Assembly (NCBI GenBank): GCA_036873135.1
Contig: JAPTYO010000003.1
Span: 25,010,001-25,074,000, forward strand
Reading direction: 5' to 3'
Length of the DNA: 64,000 bases
Source: Clarkia xantiana subsp. parviflora
Lineage: Eukaryota; Streptophyta; Magnoliopsida; Myrtales; Onagraceae
Within the stretch, counting starts at the first letter, position 1. Every line of letters begins with the position of its first letter. The notes beneath the pieces were generated by a model. That model saw only the letters and a program-made list of their open reading frames with translations. It was not told the origin of the DNA and did no database searches. Shown here in pieces: positions 26,644 to 37,900 of this stretch. The position numbers and the translations under genes were made by a program.

Positions 26644-27423
26644 TCTATATATATAATAAAGTGAAATGAGAGAGTATAGCAATGTGAGGCCGCCACATCA
26701 GCACAGTAAGTTCATCACAAATCGGCACGTCAGCATTACTAACCAATTAAAACATGACACATAATCTCTCTTATTAATCTATTTTTACTATTTATATTAA
26801 ACACATAAGCAATTAAGAGTAATTAAAAGTCAATTTTAATTACTAATTTTTCTCTCCACCTCTTGCTTTCTCTTCTCCATATCTGAAATATATATATATA
26901 TTAGAAGAAATGTGTGAAGAAAATATGAATGAATTACGATTTTCATAATTTTCAGCAAATGCAATCTTTATACTCATCACTTTAATCTATATATATATAT
27001 ATATAGATTAAAGTGATGAGTATAAAGATTGCATTTGCTGAAAATCGTAATTCATCCATATTTTCTTCACACATTTCTTCTAATATATATATATATATAT
27101 ATATATAGATTAAAGTGATGAGTATAAAGATTGCATTTGCCGAAAATTATGAAAATCGTAATTCATCCATATTTTCTTCACACATTTCTTCTAATATATA
27201 TATATATAGAAGCAAGAGGAAATAGAATATAGCAAAAGAGAGTGCTAATGTTTCTTTTTTTAAGTTATATCGATGTAGTGTATTTTGGTCAAGGTTAATT
27301 CTATAGAATCCCGATAGCTGAAAGAAAGCCAAGAAGAAAATTAGATATTTCAATATTTTTCATACATATTAATATTTATGGTTTAGCAAGTCGTCCTGCG
27401 CGTAGCGCGGGGTTAGCACCTAG
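26644..27423 (+). mobile_element. Helitron, 780 bp, non-autonomous
   Basis: Starts A|TCTATATATATAATAAAG and ends with the hairpin CCTGCGCGTAGCGCGGGG, about 9 bp before CACCTAG|T. These are the expected 5' TC, 3' hairpin, CTAG and A/T target. No replicase is encoded. About 26885-27205 carries three copies of one ~95-bp unit, the first inverted. Confidence 0.75.
26885..27208. repeat. Three copies of a ~95-bp unit, one inverted, separated by (TA)n
   Basis: The unit contains GATTAAAGTGATGAGTATAA at one end and CACACATTTCTTCTAA at the other. Copies are at about 26900-26991 (minus), 27003-27082 (plus) and 27107-27195 (plus), with (TA)n runs between them. The first two form a hairpin of about 80-90 bp per arm. 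Confidence 0.8.
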
Positions 27424-27602
27424 TTTATATACAAGTCAAATTTGAGCTATCAAAATATTTGGGGAAAAAAACCAGCTAATTGTAATGTAAATAATTATTA
27501 AAATAATAATGAAAATAATTTTAAGCAAAATAAAATTTCAAGGGTCAGTGGCATAAGTACTAAATTAGGTTGACATTAGGGGTATATCCGGAATCTGGTT
27601 AC

Positions 27603-27611
27603 CTATAAATA
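27603..27611 (+). promoter_or_regulatory. TATA box of the desaturase gene
   Basis: CTATAAATA lies about 50 bp before the ATG at 27662, leaving room for a short leader. Confidence 0.55.
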
Positions 27612-27661
27612 AACTACTCTTCACTTCACAGTCCATAAACCGTTAACACAACAAAACCGCC

Positions 27662-29046
27662 ATGCAAGCGACTCTCTCCTTTACGAGACCCCAAATCCAC
27701 CACCTCAACCAGCCAAGCAACCACCGCACGCCGCCTCGTCCCTTCACCGTCTCCGCCGTGGCGGCCCCACCGAAGCCTCCCCTGCGGCACCAGAAAACCC
27801 ACTCCATGCCGCCGGAGAAGGCCGAGATATTCAAATCCTTGGAGGGCTGGGCGTCGCAGAACGTCCTGCCGCTGCTCAAGCCCGTCGATCAGTGCTGGCA
27901 GCCGCAGAGCTTCCTCCCGGACCCGTCCCTGCCGGACGACGAGTTCTCCGACAAGGTCCGCGAGCTGCGGCGGCGGACGGCGGAGCTTTCCGACGACTAC
28001 TTCGTCGTTCTGGTCGGGGACATGATCACGGAGGACGCGCTGCCGACGTACCAGACGATGATCAACACTCTGGACGGCGTGAGGGACGAGACCGGAGCGA
28101 GCGCGAGTCCGTGGGCCACGTGGACGCGGTGGTGGACGGCGGAGGAGAATCGCCACGGCGATCTGCTACGGACCTACCTTTATTTGACGGGAAGGGTTGA
28201 TATGCTCATGGTTGAAAAGACAGTCCAGTACTTAATTGGAGCCGGAATGGTATTTATTTATTTTTTAAATCATGAATGACATTTATAAAAAAAAAAAAAT
28301 ATATATTTTTATATATGATAAGTGCGCTATTAAAAAAAATATATGTGTGAGTTACTAAATATATGTGTTTTGCGCATTTAAAAAAAAAATTTTAACTTTT
28401 AGTTTGTAATTTGGTAATTAACCCTTAAATATTTCACACAAATTACTAAACTTTGCACTTTTTTTTAATATTTTGGCAGGATCCCGGTACGGAAAACAAT
28501 CCGTACTTGGGCTTCGTGTACACGTCGTTTCAGGAGCGAGCCACGTTCGTCTCCCATGGCAACACGGCCCGACTGGCCAAGGAGAAAGGCGACCCGGCAC
28601 TGGCCCGCATCTGCGGCACCATCGCCGCTGACGAGAAGCGCCATGAGACAGCCTACACTAAGATCGTCGAGAAGCTCCTCGAGGTGGACCCCACCGGCGC
28701 AATGCTGGCCATCGCCGACATGATGCAGAAGAAGATCACGATGCCTGCGCACCTCATGACCGACGGCCGTGACCCCCGCCTCTTCGACCACTTCTCCGCC
28801 GTGGCGCAGCGCCTCGGCGTCTACACTGCCCATGACTACGCCGACATCCTGGAGTTCCTGATCGGCCGGTGGGGGCTGGAGAAGCTCGACGGGCTTACTG
28901 CCGAGGGGCAGCGAGCGCAGGACTACGTCTGCGGCCTTGCGCCGCGGATCCGGCGGCTGCAGGAGAGGGCCGACGAGCGGGCACGGAAGATGGAGCCGGT
29001 GAAGGTGAAGTTCAGCTGGGTATTCAATAAGGAGCTGACGTTGTGA
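27662..29046 (+). CDS. Plastid stearoyl-ACP desaturase family (acyl-ACP desaturase)
   Basis: Soluble plastid di-iron enzyme that introduces a double bond into acyl-ACP, normally 18:0-ACP to 18:1-ACP, using ferredoxin and O2. Exons 27662-28249 and 28480-29046 give 384 aa. Residues 1 to about 35 are a Ser/Pro/basic-rich transit peptide. The mature part carries [20 protein letters not shown], the first iron motif EENRHG (about 161-166), [19 protein letters not shown], and the second iron motif DEKRHE (about 247-252), then [17 protein letters not shown] and [10 protein letters not shown]. All iron ligands are present. The coding sequence is strikingly GC-rich compared with its flanks. Regiospecificity cannot be read from sequence. 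The next gene starts only 64 bp downstream. Confidence 0.95.
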
Positions 29047-29110
29047 AATACGGCGTCGTTAGTTAGCGCGGGAGAGTTTCGTTTGGTCATGTATACATTT
29101 AAAGTTCAAG

Positions 29111-30881
29111 ATGTCCAATAAAAATTGTATTTTTAGTTTCTCACCACTTCAAAACTCCATGACTGATCATCGTAATCATCACAATTACAATCAAAGTTCG
29201 GATTTTGATCCTTCTATATTGATCAAGAACTACCTCAATCAGAAGAGACCTAGAGATGCAATTCAAGTCTATACCAGATTTCGCAGCAACGGACTTCATC
29301 TTCTGAAAATTGTACCTTTGGCCGTAAAGGCCTGTGCTTCGCTGGCATGGATAGGCTTCGGAAGATCGGTCCACGGAGAGTCTGTTAAGTTCGGGGTGGT
29401 TTCCGATGTGGCTATTGGTACCTCGATGGTTGATATGTATGCAAGGGGTGGGGTAATTATGTATGCACGAAAGCTGTTCGATGAAATGCCGTTTAGGAAC
29501 GTTGTAACCTGGAATGCTATGATTGGCGGGTACTTTAGGAACGGGGATACCAAGTCTGCCTCTTTGTTGTTCGATGAAATGCCTGTGAGAAGTGATGTGA
29601 CTTGGATTGAGATGATCGGGGGTTTTGCAAGAAGTAGAGATTTGGTGACTGCTAGGAGTTTGTTTGATTTGGTTCCTGTTAACATGAAGAATATTGTTAC
29701 TTGGACTATTATGGTTGATGGGTAAGTATGAACCATGAAGTGTCATAATGTTTTGCTTTACGTGCTCGATGAATACTACGAAAAAAAGGTTTTCATTTCT
29801 GATCTTTGGCTTTAATAAATCAGTCCCGTATTTGTATTCGACTAAAATCAAGTTATTTCCTTTTTTGTGAACTGTTACAAGGTATGCCTCTAATGGTGAA
29901 ATGGAGGCAGCTAGAGAGATATTCGAAATGATGCCAGAGAGGAATTTCTTTGTGTGGTCGTCGATGATTTCTGGCTACTCCAAGAAAGGTGACGTAAAGC
30001 AGGCAAAGGCCATTTTTGACCGAATTCCAGTGAAGAATTTGGTTAACTGGAACGCCTTGATTTCGGGTTATGAACAGAATGGGCTCTGCATGGAAGCTCT
30101 ACAAGCTTTTGAACAGATGCAATCTGAGGGTACCGAACCAGATGAATTCACAATCACCAGCATCTTATCTGCTTGTGCTCAATCAGGCTGGTTCAATCTT
30201 GGTAAGAAGATACACAATATGATAAAGACTCATGGGATAAACTGTAATCAATTTGTCTCGAATGCCTTAATTGACATGTATGCAAAGTGTGGGGATTTAA
30301 GCACTGCAAGATCCATTTTTGATGGAATGCTCCACAGAAATTGTGCATGCTGGAACGCTATGATTTCGGGTTTTGCTGTTAATGGTAGGTGTAGTGAAGC
30401 TCTTCAGTTCTTCATACAAATGGAAGAATCAACGGAGAGTCCAGATGAGCTAACCTTCTTGTCCGTGTTATCGGCTTGTGCACATGGAGGATTTGTCAAT
30501 GAAGGGTTGAGCATTTTCTCTAAGATGGAAAAATACAGTTTAGTGCCAGGATTGAAGCATTATGGCTGCTTGGTGGATTTATTAGGAAGGGCTGGAAAAT
30601 TAAGAGAAGCTTATGATTTGATCACGAAGATGCCGATGGAACCAAATGACGCTGTTCGAGGGGCCTTACTTGCCGCCTGTCGTATCCATTCAAACACTGA
30701 GATGGCTGAACTTATAGTGAATGAACTTAGTGAACTGAATTCAGAATCTGATGTGCCCTATGTTTTGATATCGAATATATACGCTGAATCCGATCGATGG
30801 GAGAAAGCTGAGAGGATGAGATTGGCAATGGAGGAAAAAGGGCTGCAGAAGGAACGGGGATGGAGTTCCGTAACTTCTTGA
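29111..30881 (+). CDS. PLS-class pentatricopeptide repeat protein (At3g21470/PCMP-E29-like)
   Basis: RNA-binding PPR protein, 536 aa, in two exons: 29111-29721 and 29882-30881. The splice joins DG|YASNGEMEAA in frame. Repeats run from about residue 30 (LIKNYLNQ...) to the end and include AMIGGYFRNGDTKSA, ALIDMYAKCGDLSTA, AMISGFAVNGRCSEAL and the E-like block GALLAACRIHSNTEMAE, with a short tail GWSSVTS. There is no DYW domain. No clear presequence is seen; an in-frame ATG at 29159 is an alternative start. It resembles Arabidopsis At3g21470 as I recall it, an ortholog call from memory. Its last codons and 3' UTR are repeated four times downstream. Confidence 0.9.
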
Positions 30882-31600
30882 TGCTGGATGATGTTCGACA
30901 TTCGTCTAGGTGCGTAAAAAACCTATTTTTCTTGAATAAAATGCCAATTATCAAGTTCGTAAATCTCAAATTGTTGTTAATTCAATCAAAACTTCCATTA
31001 GAATGAATTTAGAACTTAATTTTGCTGGACTACAATGAACTTAGAACGGGGATGGAGTTCTGTAACGTCTTGATGCAGGATAGTGTTCGGCATTCATCTA
31101 GGTGCGTAAAAATCGATTTTTCTTGAATAACTCGATTACATAAATCTAAAATTGTTGAGTGATTCAATAAAAAATTCCATTAGAATGATTTTAGATATTA
31201 ATTTTGCTGGAATACAACGAACTTAGAACTTAGAACGGGGATGGGGTTCCGTAACGTCTTGATGCAGGACGCTGTTCGACATTCGTCTAGGTGTGTAAAA
31301 AAATCTATTTTTCTTGAATAATTCGAGTACATAAATCTAAAATTGTTGAGTGATTCATTCAAAACTTACATGATAATGAATTTAGAACTTAATTTTGCTG
31401 GAATACGATTAACTTAGAACGGGGATGGAGTTCCGCTGTTCAAAATTTGTCTAGATGTGTAAAAAAACATATTTTTCTTGAATAACTTGAGTACATAAAT
31501 CTAAAATTGTTGAGTGATTCAGTCAAAACTTCCATTAGAATGAATTTAGAACTTAATTTTGCTGGAATACAATGAACTTAGAACTTGGAGGTCAGAATCT
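30852..31600 (+). repeat. Four tandem copies of the PPR gene 3' end (~190 bp each)
   Basis: Units start at GAACGGGGATGG at about 30852, 31044, 31233 and 31417 (periods about 192, 189 and 184 bp). Each begins with the sequence that encodes the last residues of the PPR protein, then carries TCGTCTAGGTG, TTTTTCTTGAATAA and TGAATTTAGAACTTAATTTTGCTGG. Copies 2-4 lie outside the coding region and have diverged slightly. Copy 4 is partly deleted. Confidence 0.85.
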
Positions 31601-31657
31601 ATTAGCTAGTCTTAAAACCATTGATAATTTGGTTGTTTTCAAACAATTACAGTTTGA

Positions 31658-31667
31658 TATATAAAAG
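31658..31667 (+). promoter_or_regulatory. TATA box of PPD4
   Basis: TATATAAAAG, about 200 bp before the ATG at 31860; it implies a leader of roughly 170 nt. Confidence 0.5.
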
Positions 31668-31859
31668 ACCCTTTTCTTTCTCTTTGTTTGGGACCACAAA
31701 AATGATGTTTTTACAGTGCTGCTAGAAATCTAGAAGATGTGGGATATGCTACCAGGAGGACCACAAAAACCCTTGTCCACAACAACCTCACATTCTCTTC
31801 TCTTTTGTGAAGAAAATCAATCTCTTCCAGTTTGTTACGAAATTCATTAACAAAACAGT

Positions 31860-34800
31860 ATGGCAGCAGCTGCCATGTTCACAAGCCTTCAATGGAGGCC
31901 CTTTTCACCACTGCAAGTAAAATCCTCTGTTTTCTCAGTCAAAGCAACTGCAGCCTCGAGAGAAACCGAAACTGACGGATTATCCGGGAATCTGACTAGA
32001 AGGTTGGCTATGGTGGGGCTCGCTTCATCGGGAATTCTAGTGGTGGGGAAGGCTGAGGGTGTGAAACAGGGACTTCTTGCTGGGAGGATCCCGGGTCTAT
32101 CTGACCCTGATGAACAAGGTTGCTTTCTCATCTTTTATCCTTCTTGTAATCATGTTCATGATTTCTTAGTTAATAAAAAAATAACAACTTTGACACTGAA
32201 ATCGAACAAATCAACAAGACATGATATGTTTGTGTGCAGACAGGTTGGAGGATTTACCGCCGACCGGATGAGAAGTCGGGAGGGCATGGCGTTGGATGGA
32301 GTCCGATGACTCCGTATGCTTTCTCGGTACCCCAAGAATGGGAAGAGGTAACTTCTCACCTTTTGTTGCCATAGACTAGGAGTGTTCTTGAAGAAAATCA
32401 TCTGGGATTGACTTGATTTGCATCTCTAGAGTTGCCTAGTTGAATTAGTGATCCCCAATTGGCTTGTTGCATAAATGCCCCATTATCTTACACCGATATT
32501 ACTAAAAATTTGGTTTTGATCTTATAAACTAAAAATTTAACTATCTCAACCATCAATGATTCAAATATTGGTCAAGTTAAGTAAAACCCATGTAGAATCA
32601 ATCCTTCAAACCGAATCTCGGAGAAAAAATGGATTGTTTGAAGTCTAAACTAAAGGGGTCATTAGACAAGGAATGTTCTTGAAAAGATCATGGGACTGAA
32701 TTGTTTTGAAATTCTAGAGTTGCCTAAAGGAACTTGTGAACCCTGAATCCCTGATTGACTTGTTAACATAACTGCCCCATTATGGGTTAAGAACCTATGA
32801 AAGGTCTGAACTATCACCCATGTTAACGGGAGAGGTCTGAAATTTAAAAAGTTAATAACGAAGGTCTGAAATTTCAGTTTTGTTGATAACAGCGGTCTCC
32901 GTTAGTTTTTTCCGTTAAAACTAACGGAAGTTGTCACATGCTTGGCATGTGACCGGAAATAAAATAAAATTCCAAAAATGTCCTTCTATCAAGTGTTCCC
33001 CTCACATGCTTGAAGTGAAAAGACTAAAATGCCCTTGAAGCCACCACGGCTCCACCAACCCAGCTCTGGCGACCACCAACCATACTCCGGCGACCACCAC
33101 CATACTCCGGCGACCACCACCAAGGCTCCGATTGGGCCCAAATCGGAGCCACCGGCCCCAATTGGCCTCCGATCGGAGCCACCGGCCCCGATTGGGCTCC
33201 GATCGGAGCCAAAAAGCTCCGATCTGGAGCTCTATGGCCCCGACCGGAGCCACAAAGCTCCGATCGGAGTTTTTTTTGCTGAGGTGGTGGCCGGAGTCGG
33301 GTCGCCGGAGCCGAGGTGGTGGTCGCCGGAGTCGGGTGGTGGTGGCCGGAGTCGGGTGGATGTGGACTGAGTTGGGTGGTTTTAATTTGACTTTAGAGGT
33401 AAAATTGTCATTTCACATTTACTTAAATAAGATATTAAATAAAACAAAATATTAAAGGGGCAAAAATGTCATTTCACACAATTCTGTTAAATTTAACCCT
33501 AAAAATGGACGGAAAACCTCAAATCAACAAAATTGAAATTTCAAACCTCCGTTATTAACTTTTTAAATTTCAGACCTCTCCCGTGGGTAATAGTTCAGAC
33601 CTTTCATAGGTTCTTAACCCCCTATTATCTTACTAAAAAATTTGTTTTTGATCTTAAAAACTTAAAATTTAACCATCTCAACCATCAATGATTCCAATAT
33701 TGGTCAAGTTAAGTAAAACCCATGTAGAATCAATCCTTCAAACCGAATCTCAGAGAAAAATTGGATTGTTTAGTTTATAGAAGCCTAAACTAAAAGGGAC
33801 ATAGACAAGGAATGTTCTTGAAAAGATAATCTGGGATTGAATTGATTTGAAACTCTAGAGTTGCCTAGAGGACTTTGTGAACCCTGATTGGCTTGTTAAA
33901 TAAATGGCCCATTATCTTACACTGATATCACTAAAAATTTGGTTTGGATCTGAAAATTTAATCAAGTTAAGTAAAAACTAAAAACCCATGTAGAATCAAT
34001 CCTCAAAATCAAATCTCTGATCAAAATTGGATTTGTTTAGTTTATAGAGCTCCAAACTAAAAAAAGCTCATACCTTAAACTCATGAAAGTTATTTGTTTA
34101 ACCAACTACACTGCAGGTTCCGGTATCGATTGCAGATCTTGGCGGGACAGAAATCGACTTAAGATTTGCGAGCAGTAAGGAAGGCCGTGCCTTCGTGATT
34201 GTTGCTCCGGTTCTAAGATTCGCAGACTGTGAGTCATTCTTTCCTTGCTAAACCTAGCTAGCCACAACTAGTATGACGATTTCTTTAGTGTCCCAGTTTA
34301 TCCCATGTTGCTTTTTGCTGTCTCAGGATCAAATTGTTGCTTTTGGGTGTCCCGGTTTCATTTTGGTTGTTTTTCTGAGGTCACACTGAGACACCGAAAA
34401 ACAACCAAAATGAAACCTGACACCCAAAAGCAACATTTTGATCTTGAGACACCAAAAAAACAACATGAATTAATCATGGAACACTAAATAGGTTCTTAAC
34501 CCTTTCTAATAAATAAAAATTACGATGCTCAGATCTTGAAGATGATGCTAGAATCGAATTAATCGGGCCTCCTGAGAAGGTGATAAACGCGTTCGGGCCA
34601 GAAGCGATCGGGCAAAACGTGGAGGGGAAGGTGAAGAGCATGAGCGTAAGTGAGCACGAGGGAAGAATGTACTATCAATTCGAATTGGAGCCCCCACATT
34701 GCTTGATCACTGCAACTGCAGCTGGAAATCGGCTTTACCTGTTTACTGTGACTGGAAATGGTGAGTGATTTTGCAGATTTGAATCAAGAACACATTGTGA

Positions 34801-34924
34801 TGAGCTTAAAAAGAGAAACTTGAGCAATTTGGAAGTTGATTATGTGATGAATGTTGCAGGTCTTCAATGGAAGAGGCATTACCCGGATTTGAAAAGGATA
34901 TCGGATTCGTTTCGTGTCGTGTAA
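31860..34924 (+). CDS. PPD4: PsbP domain-containing protein 4, chloroplast thylakoid lumen
   Basis: PsbP-fold protein of the thylakoid lumen; PPD4's exact role is not settled. Exons 31860-32118, 32244-32347, 34117-34228, 34533-34760 and 34860-34924 join in phase to 255 aa. The N-terminus is a bipartite transit peptide: a Ser/Ala stretch, then a twin-Arg (TRRLAMVGLASSGILVVG, about residues 46-63) as in Tat-pathway lumen proteins. The mature part has WRIYRRPDEKSGGHGVGWSP, PVSIADLGGTEIDLRF, INAFGPEAIGQNVEGKV, MYYQFELEPPHCLITATAAG and NGLQWKRHYPDLKRI. These agree with plant PPD4 as I recall it. Intron 2 (1769 bp) contains a tandem triplication and an inserted element; intron 3 holds a small foldback element. 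Confidence 0.93.
32380..34075 (+). repeat. Tandem triplication of ~270-360 bp in PPD4 intron 2
   Basis: Three units share GGAATGTTCTTGAA, TCTAGAGTTGCCTA, GCCCCATTATCTTAC and CATGTAGAATCAATCCT. They begin at about 32385, 32668 and 33808. The second unit is split by the element at 32784-33611. Confidence 0.8.
32784..33611. mobile_element. Mutator-like MITE with ~100-bp TIRs in PPD4 intron 2
   Basis: Ends (G)GGTTAAGAACC and GGTTCTTAACC, with inverted-repeat similarity continuing about 100 bp (AGGTCTGAACTAT, AGAGGTCTGAAATTTAAAAAG). The flanks are CCCCATTAT and CCCTATTAT, a 9-bp duplication with one change. Comparison with the undisturbed tandem units shows the exact empty site. Long TIRs and 9-bp duplications are typical of Mutator-like elements. 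The interior (33029-33370) is GC-rich with repeated GCTCCGATCGGAGCC and CCGGCGACCACC units; it is open on both strands by composition and not a gene. Confidence 0.75.
34285..34495. mobile_element. Short foldback MITE in PPD4 intron 3
   Basis: The left arm (TTAGTGTCCCAG...GTTTCATTTTGGTTGTTTTTC) and right arm (GAAAAACAACCAAAATGAAAC...GGAACACTAAA) are inverted repeats of about 95 bp. The same ends are found on the much longer element at 62823-63717. Confidence 0.75.
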
Positions 34925-37900
34925 GTTCGAATTGTGATTGTGGTGGTGGAGAATGAACATTTTTGTGGATCTCATACTGTGATTATATGAAATTACAGAC
35001 CAGATTGATCTGGAATTAGTTATGTTTCTTGTGTAGAACATTAAAAATAAAAAAAACAAATTATGAATGTTGCTGGATTACCAGATGGGTCAACTAATAT
35101 AAATAACAGAAGACAACCCAAACCTATATGAAGGGAAATATCTAAATGAGCACTTAAACTGCTTACATATGAATAGCCAAACAAAATAATTAATTATATA
35201 ATATAATCTAGTGGTTCAGTGTTTTATTTATTAACTAAATATTTACTAAATATTTTGGCTTCAAACTCTATTTAAGCTCTGAAGATGAAAATATATTTAT
35301 GATCAGCACTTTACATCTACGAGAGCTGAGGCATCTAGAACTCTTCGTGGTAAGAAATTCTACCAAATAACTAAATACTTGAAAACATACATAAAAATGC
35401 ACTTTCTACAAACTGTATTTTACAAGATTATTTTCGCAGTTTCTAGTTTTTTTATTTGTCTTACCGAATTCAAATAAAAAAAATGCAAATTCTTCTAACT
35501 ATTTTGTTTTTTTAGAGGATTGCTATTTTGTTTTTTTAGAGGATTGCTTCTGCAGTTATTTTTACAAGATTGTTTCTACCGTTTCTATTTTCTAACTGAG
35601 AGCGTTAAAAAATTCACCTTGAAAAACAAGTCTTACAAATTCAAATTAAAAAAAATACAGTTTCTTCTAAAAATTTCTTTTTTTTTTATATGATTTTTTC
35701 TGCAGTTTATAATTATTTTTTATTAATAAAATTGTTTGAGCAAAGCGTTAAAGTTCATACAAAAAACGAGTCGTACAAAATTTATATTAAAAAAATATAA
35801 TTTTTCTAAACAGTTTTATTTTTTTTTTTACAAGATTATTTCTACAATTTTGAATGAGACTGTTAAAATCCACTATAATAAACAAATCTTACAAAATTCA
35901 ACTTCAATTCACTTTTAAAATCGCAACTAGTTTGAATAATTCTCTATTTGTGTTTAAGAAAAGGAGACTCATCACTAAATTTCTCCAAGTATAGCGTTAC
36001 CACATTCGTGTTCCAAATATTTTTACCCATTTTTTTTTTAAATTGTAGAAATAATAATTTCCATCGATGCATGCACTACACTACACTACTAGCACACCTT
36101 CTCTTGTCTGCACCAAAAATGTTAAATAAGAATCTTATGGTCACGTTACATCATCAAACGTTGGTTACTATTTTCATGTGACGATGGGGACATGAATATT
36201 CGTGGTATATATATAATGTAACTAAGTTTCAATGAATCCAAATAATCATTGTTTAAGATGATGAAATGGTGGGAGAGATTTAGGATAATTATTTATTTGT
36301 GTTTCCTAAATACACTCATATCATATATATAATGCATTAATTAGTATACAATTATTAGACTCGAACTCATAGAAAGAAAATCAATTTATGCGTAGAATTA
36401 TAAAACAAATACGAATAAACAGTTTAATTATGTGCAAAGCGCATATAAGAATTAAGAAACATATTTATTCTCCTTATTCTTCTCTTCTGACCGATATTTG
36501 ATATATATGGTTAAGAATTTAAAAAAGTTTTAAATATATATATAAGCTATGCAAGAACGGATCTGATATAGAACGAGGAGACAATTGTCCATTCAACTTT
36601 TTATAATGTGTAATTTTTATTCTAAAAGTTATGATTATTGTTTAACCCTTTTAAAACCTTACATAATTGCCTCTAGAATTTTTGTTACTAGCTAGTTACC
36701 CCTAATTCAATTTTTACCCCCTGAAAAAATTTCCGACTCCGTCCTTAATGCTATATTGCTGTTAGTTGGCTCAATTATTTTTTTGTTTTGTTATTATTTG
36801 GTATATTATATTCTAAGTATATGTTTTCAGTCGATTTTTTTATGTCAAAATGGACAGAAGTTTTATGTGCCACTCACATACCCGAATATATTATAATTTT
36901 ATCTTACGACCAATTTAGTCCTAAAATTAAAAAAATAAAAAAAGAAGACGGAAAATGTGACTTTTTTATCGACCAACTTTGTAGTCAATAATCGATGTAT
37001 ACGTTATACCAAACCACGCTTAATTATTGATCTTCTTTTGCTACATTAGGGTTTAGGGTTTATATAAATGTATATACGTGTATATATATATGTATATATT
37101 ATTATATAATTATATATAAGAATAAGAAAACAGATTTTAACTACTGATAAACTTAGGGTTTGGAATTGTATAGGAGGCATGTGGAGTTGTGTGGAATTAG
37201 GCGAAGCAAAGCTCACTTTCGGTGATAGATATATAGTGATGAAATCGCACTAACAAGAAATGGACAACGCAGATTTTGTTGGCTTGCTAGCTCAAGTTAG
37301 GCATTCTTTCTCTTCTCGAAAACACTATTTGGATTATTATATATACATATATACATCGAAAATATACTATTACAGTCCACTGTGTTTGTGTCGGAATGTG
37401 TAAAAGTTGAGTCGAAATTATAGAGGCTCAATTTGATCGCCGTCAAATAAAAGTGTTTTTCAATTTAGTGTTTAATTAAAAATATATTATGAGCATGATT
37501 CAGTCATATAAGGTTTTTAAATATGTATAACAAATATAAGTTCAACAATAAATTAAAATAATTAGCTAAATATTTTTAATTATATTAAATTTGACGAAAA
37601 TTGTAATAAATGTAGCAATTTGTCTAGAAATTATACGTTTCTATAAGCAATTTTTAATTTATTGGCCAAAAAAAAAATAGGCAACTAAAAAAATTAAAAT
37701 CCGGATAGAAATTTATAATTAAGTCAAAAATTAAGTAGTAATTTAGTTATTAACCCTATATATATCATGTTCTCTCATTTAGATTATATATGATACCAAA
37801 AAAATTATTATATATGATTCAGTTACAAATAATAACTACTAAAACTTTGGTGTTTAGTTTCGATTGGACGCTTAATTAAAAGACATCGTTATAATTGGAT

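Noticed and set aside
27626..28156. 176-aa open frame on the minus strand
   Set aside because: It is the antisense shadow of the GC-rich desaturase exon 1. Its Arg/Gly-rich composition comes from codon bias.
28465..28833. 122-aa open frame on the minus strand
   Set aside because: Antisense shadow of desaturase exon 2.
29141..29851. 236-aa open frame on the minus strand
   Set aside because: It overlaps the PPR gene exon 1 and its intron in antisense. It has no family resemblance, while the plus frame is clearly PPR.
33029..33455. Open frames of 107-113 aa on the plus strand and 62-83 aa on the minus
   Set aside because: Simple GCTCCGATCGGAGCC repeats inside a MITE are open in several frames at once. 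This is composition, not coding.
37040..37065. Interstitial telomere
   Set aside because: Only about two TTTAGGG units. Too short to be more than chance or a telo-box.
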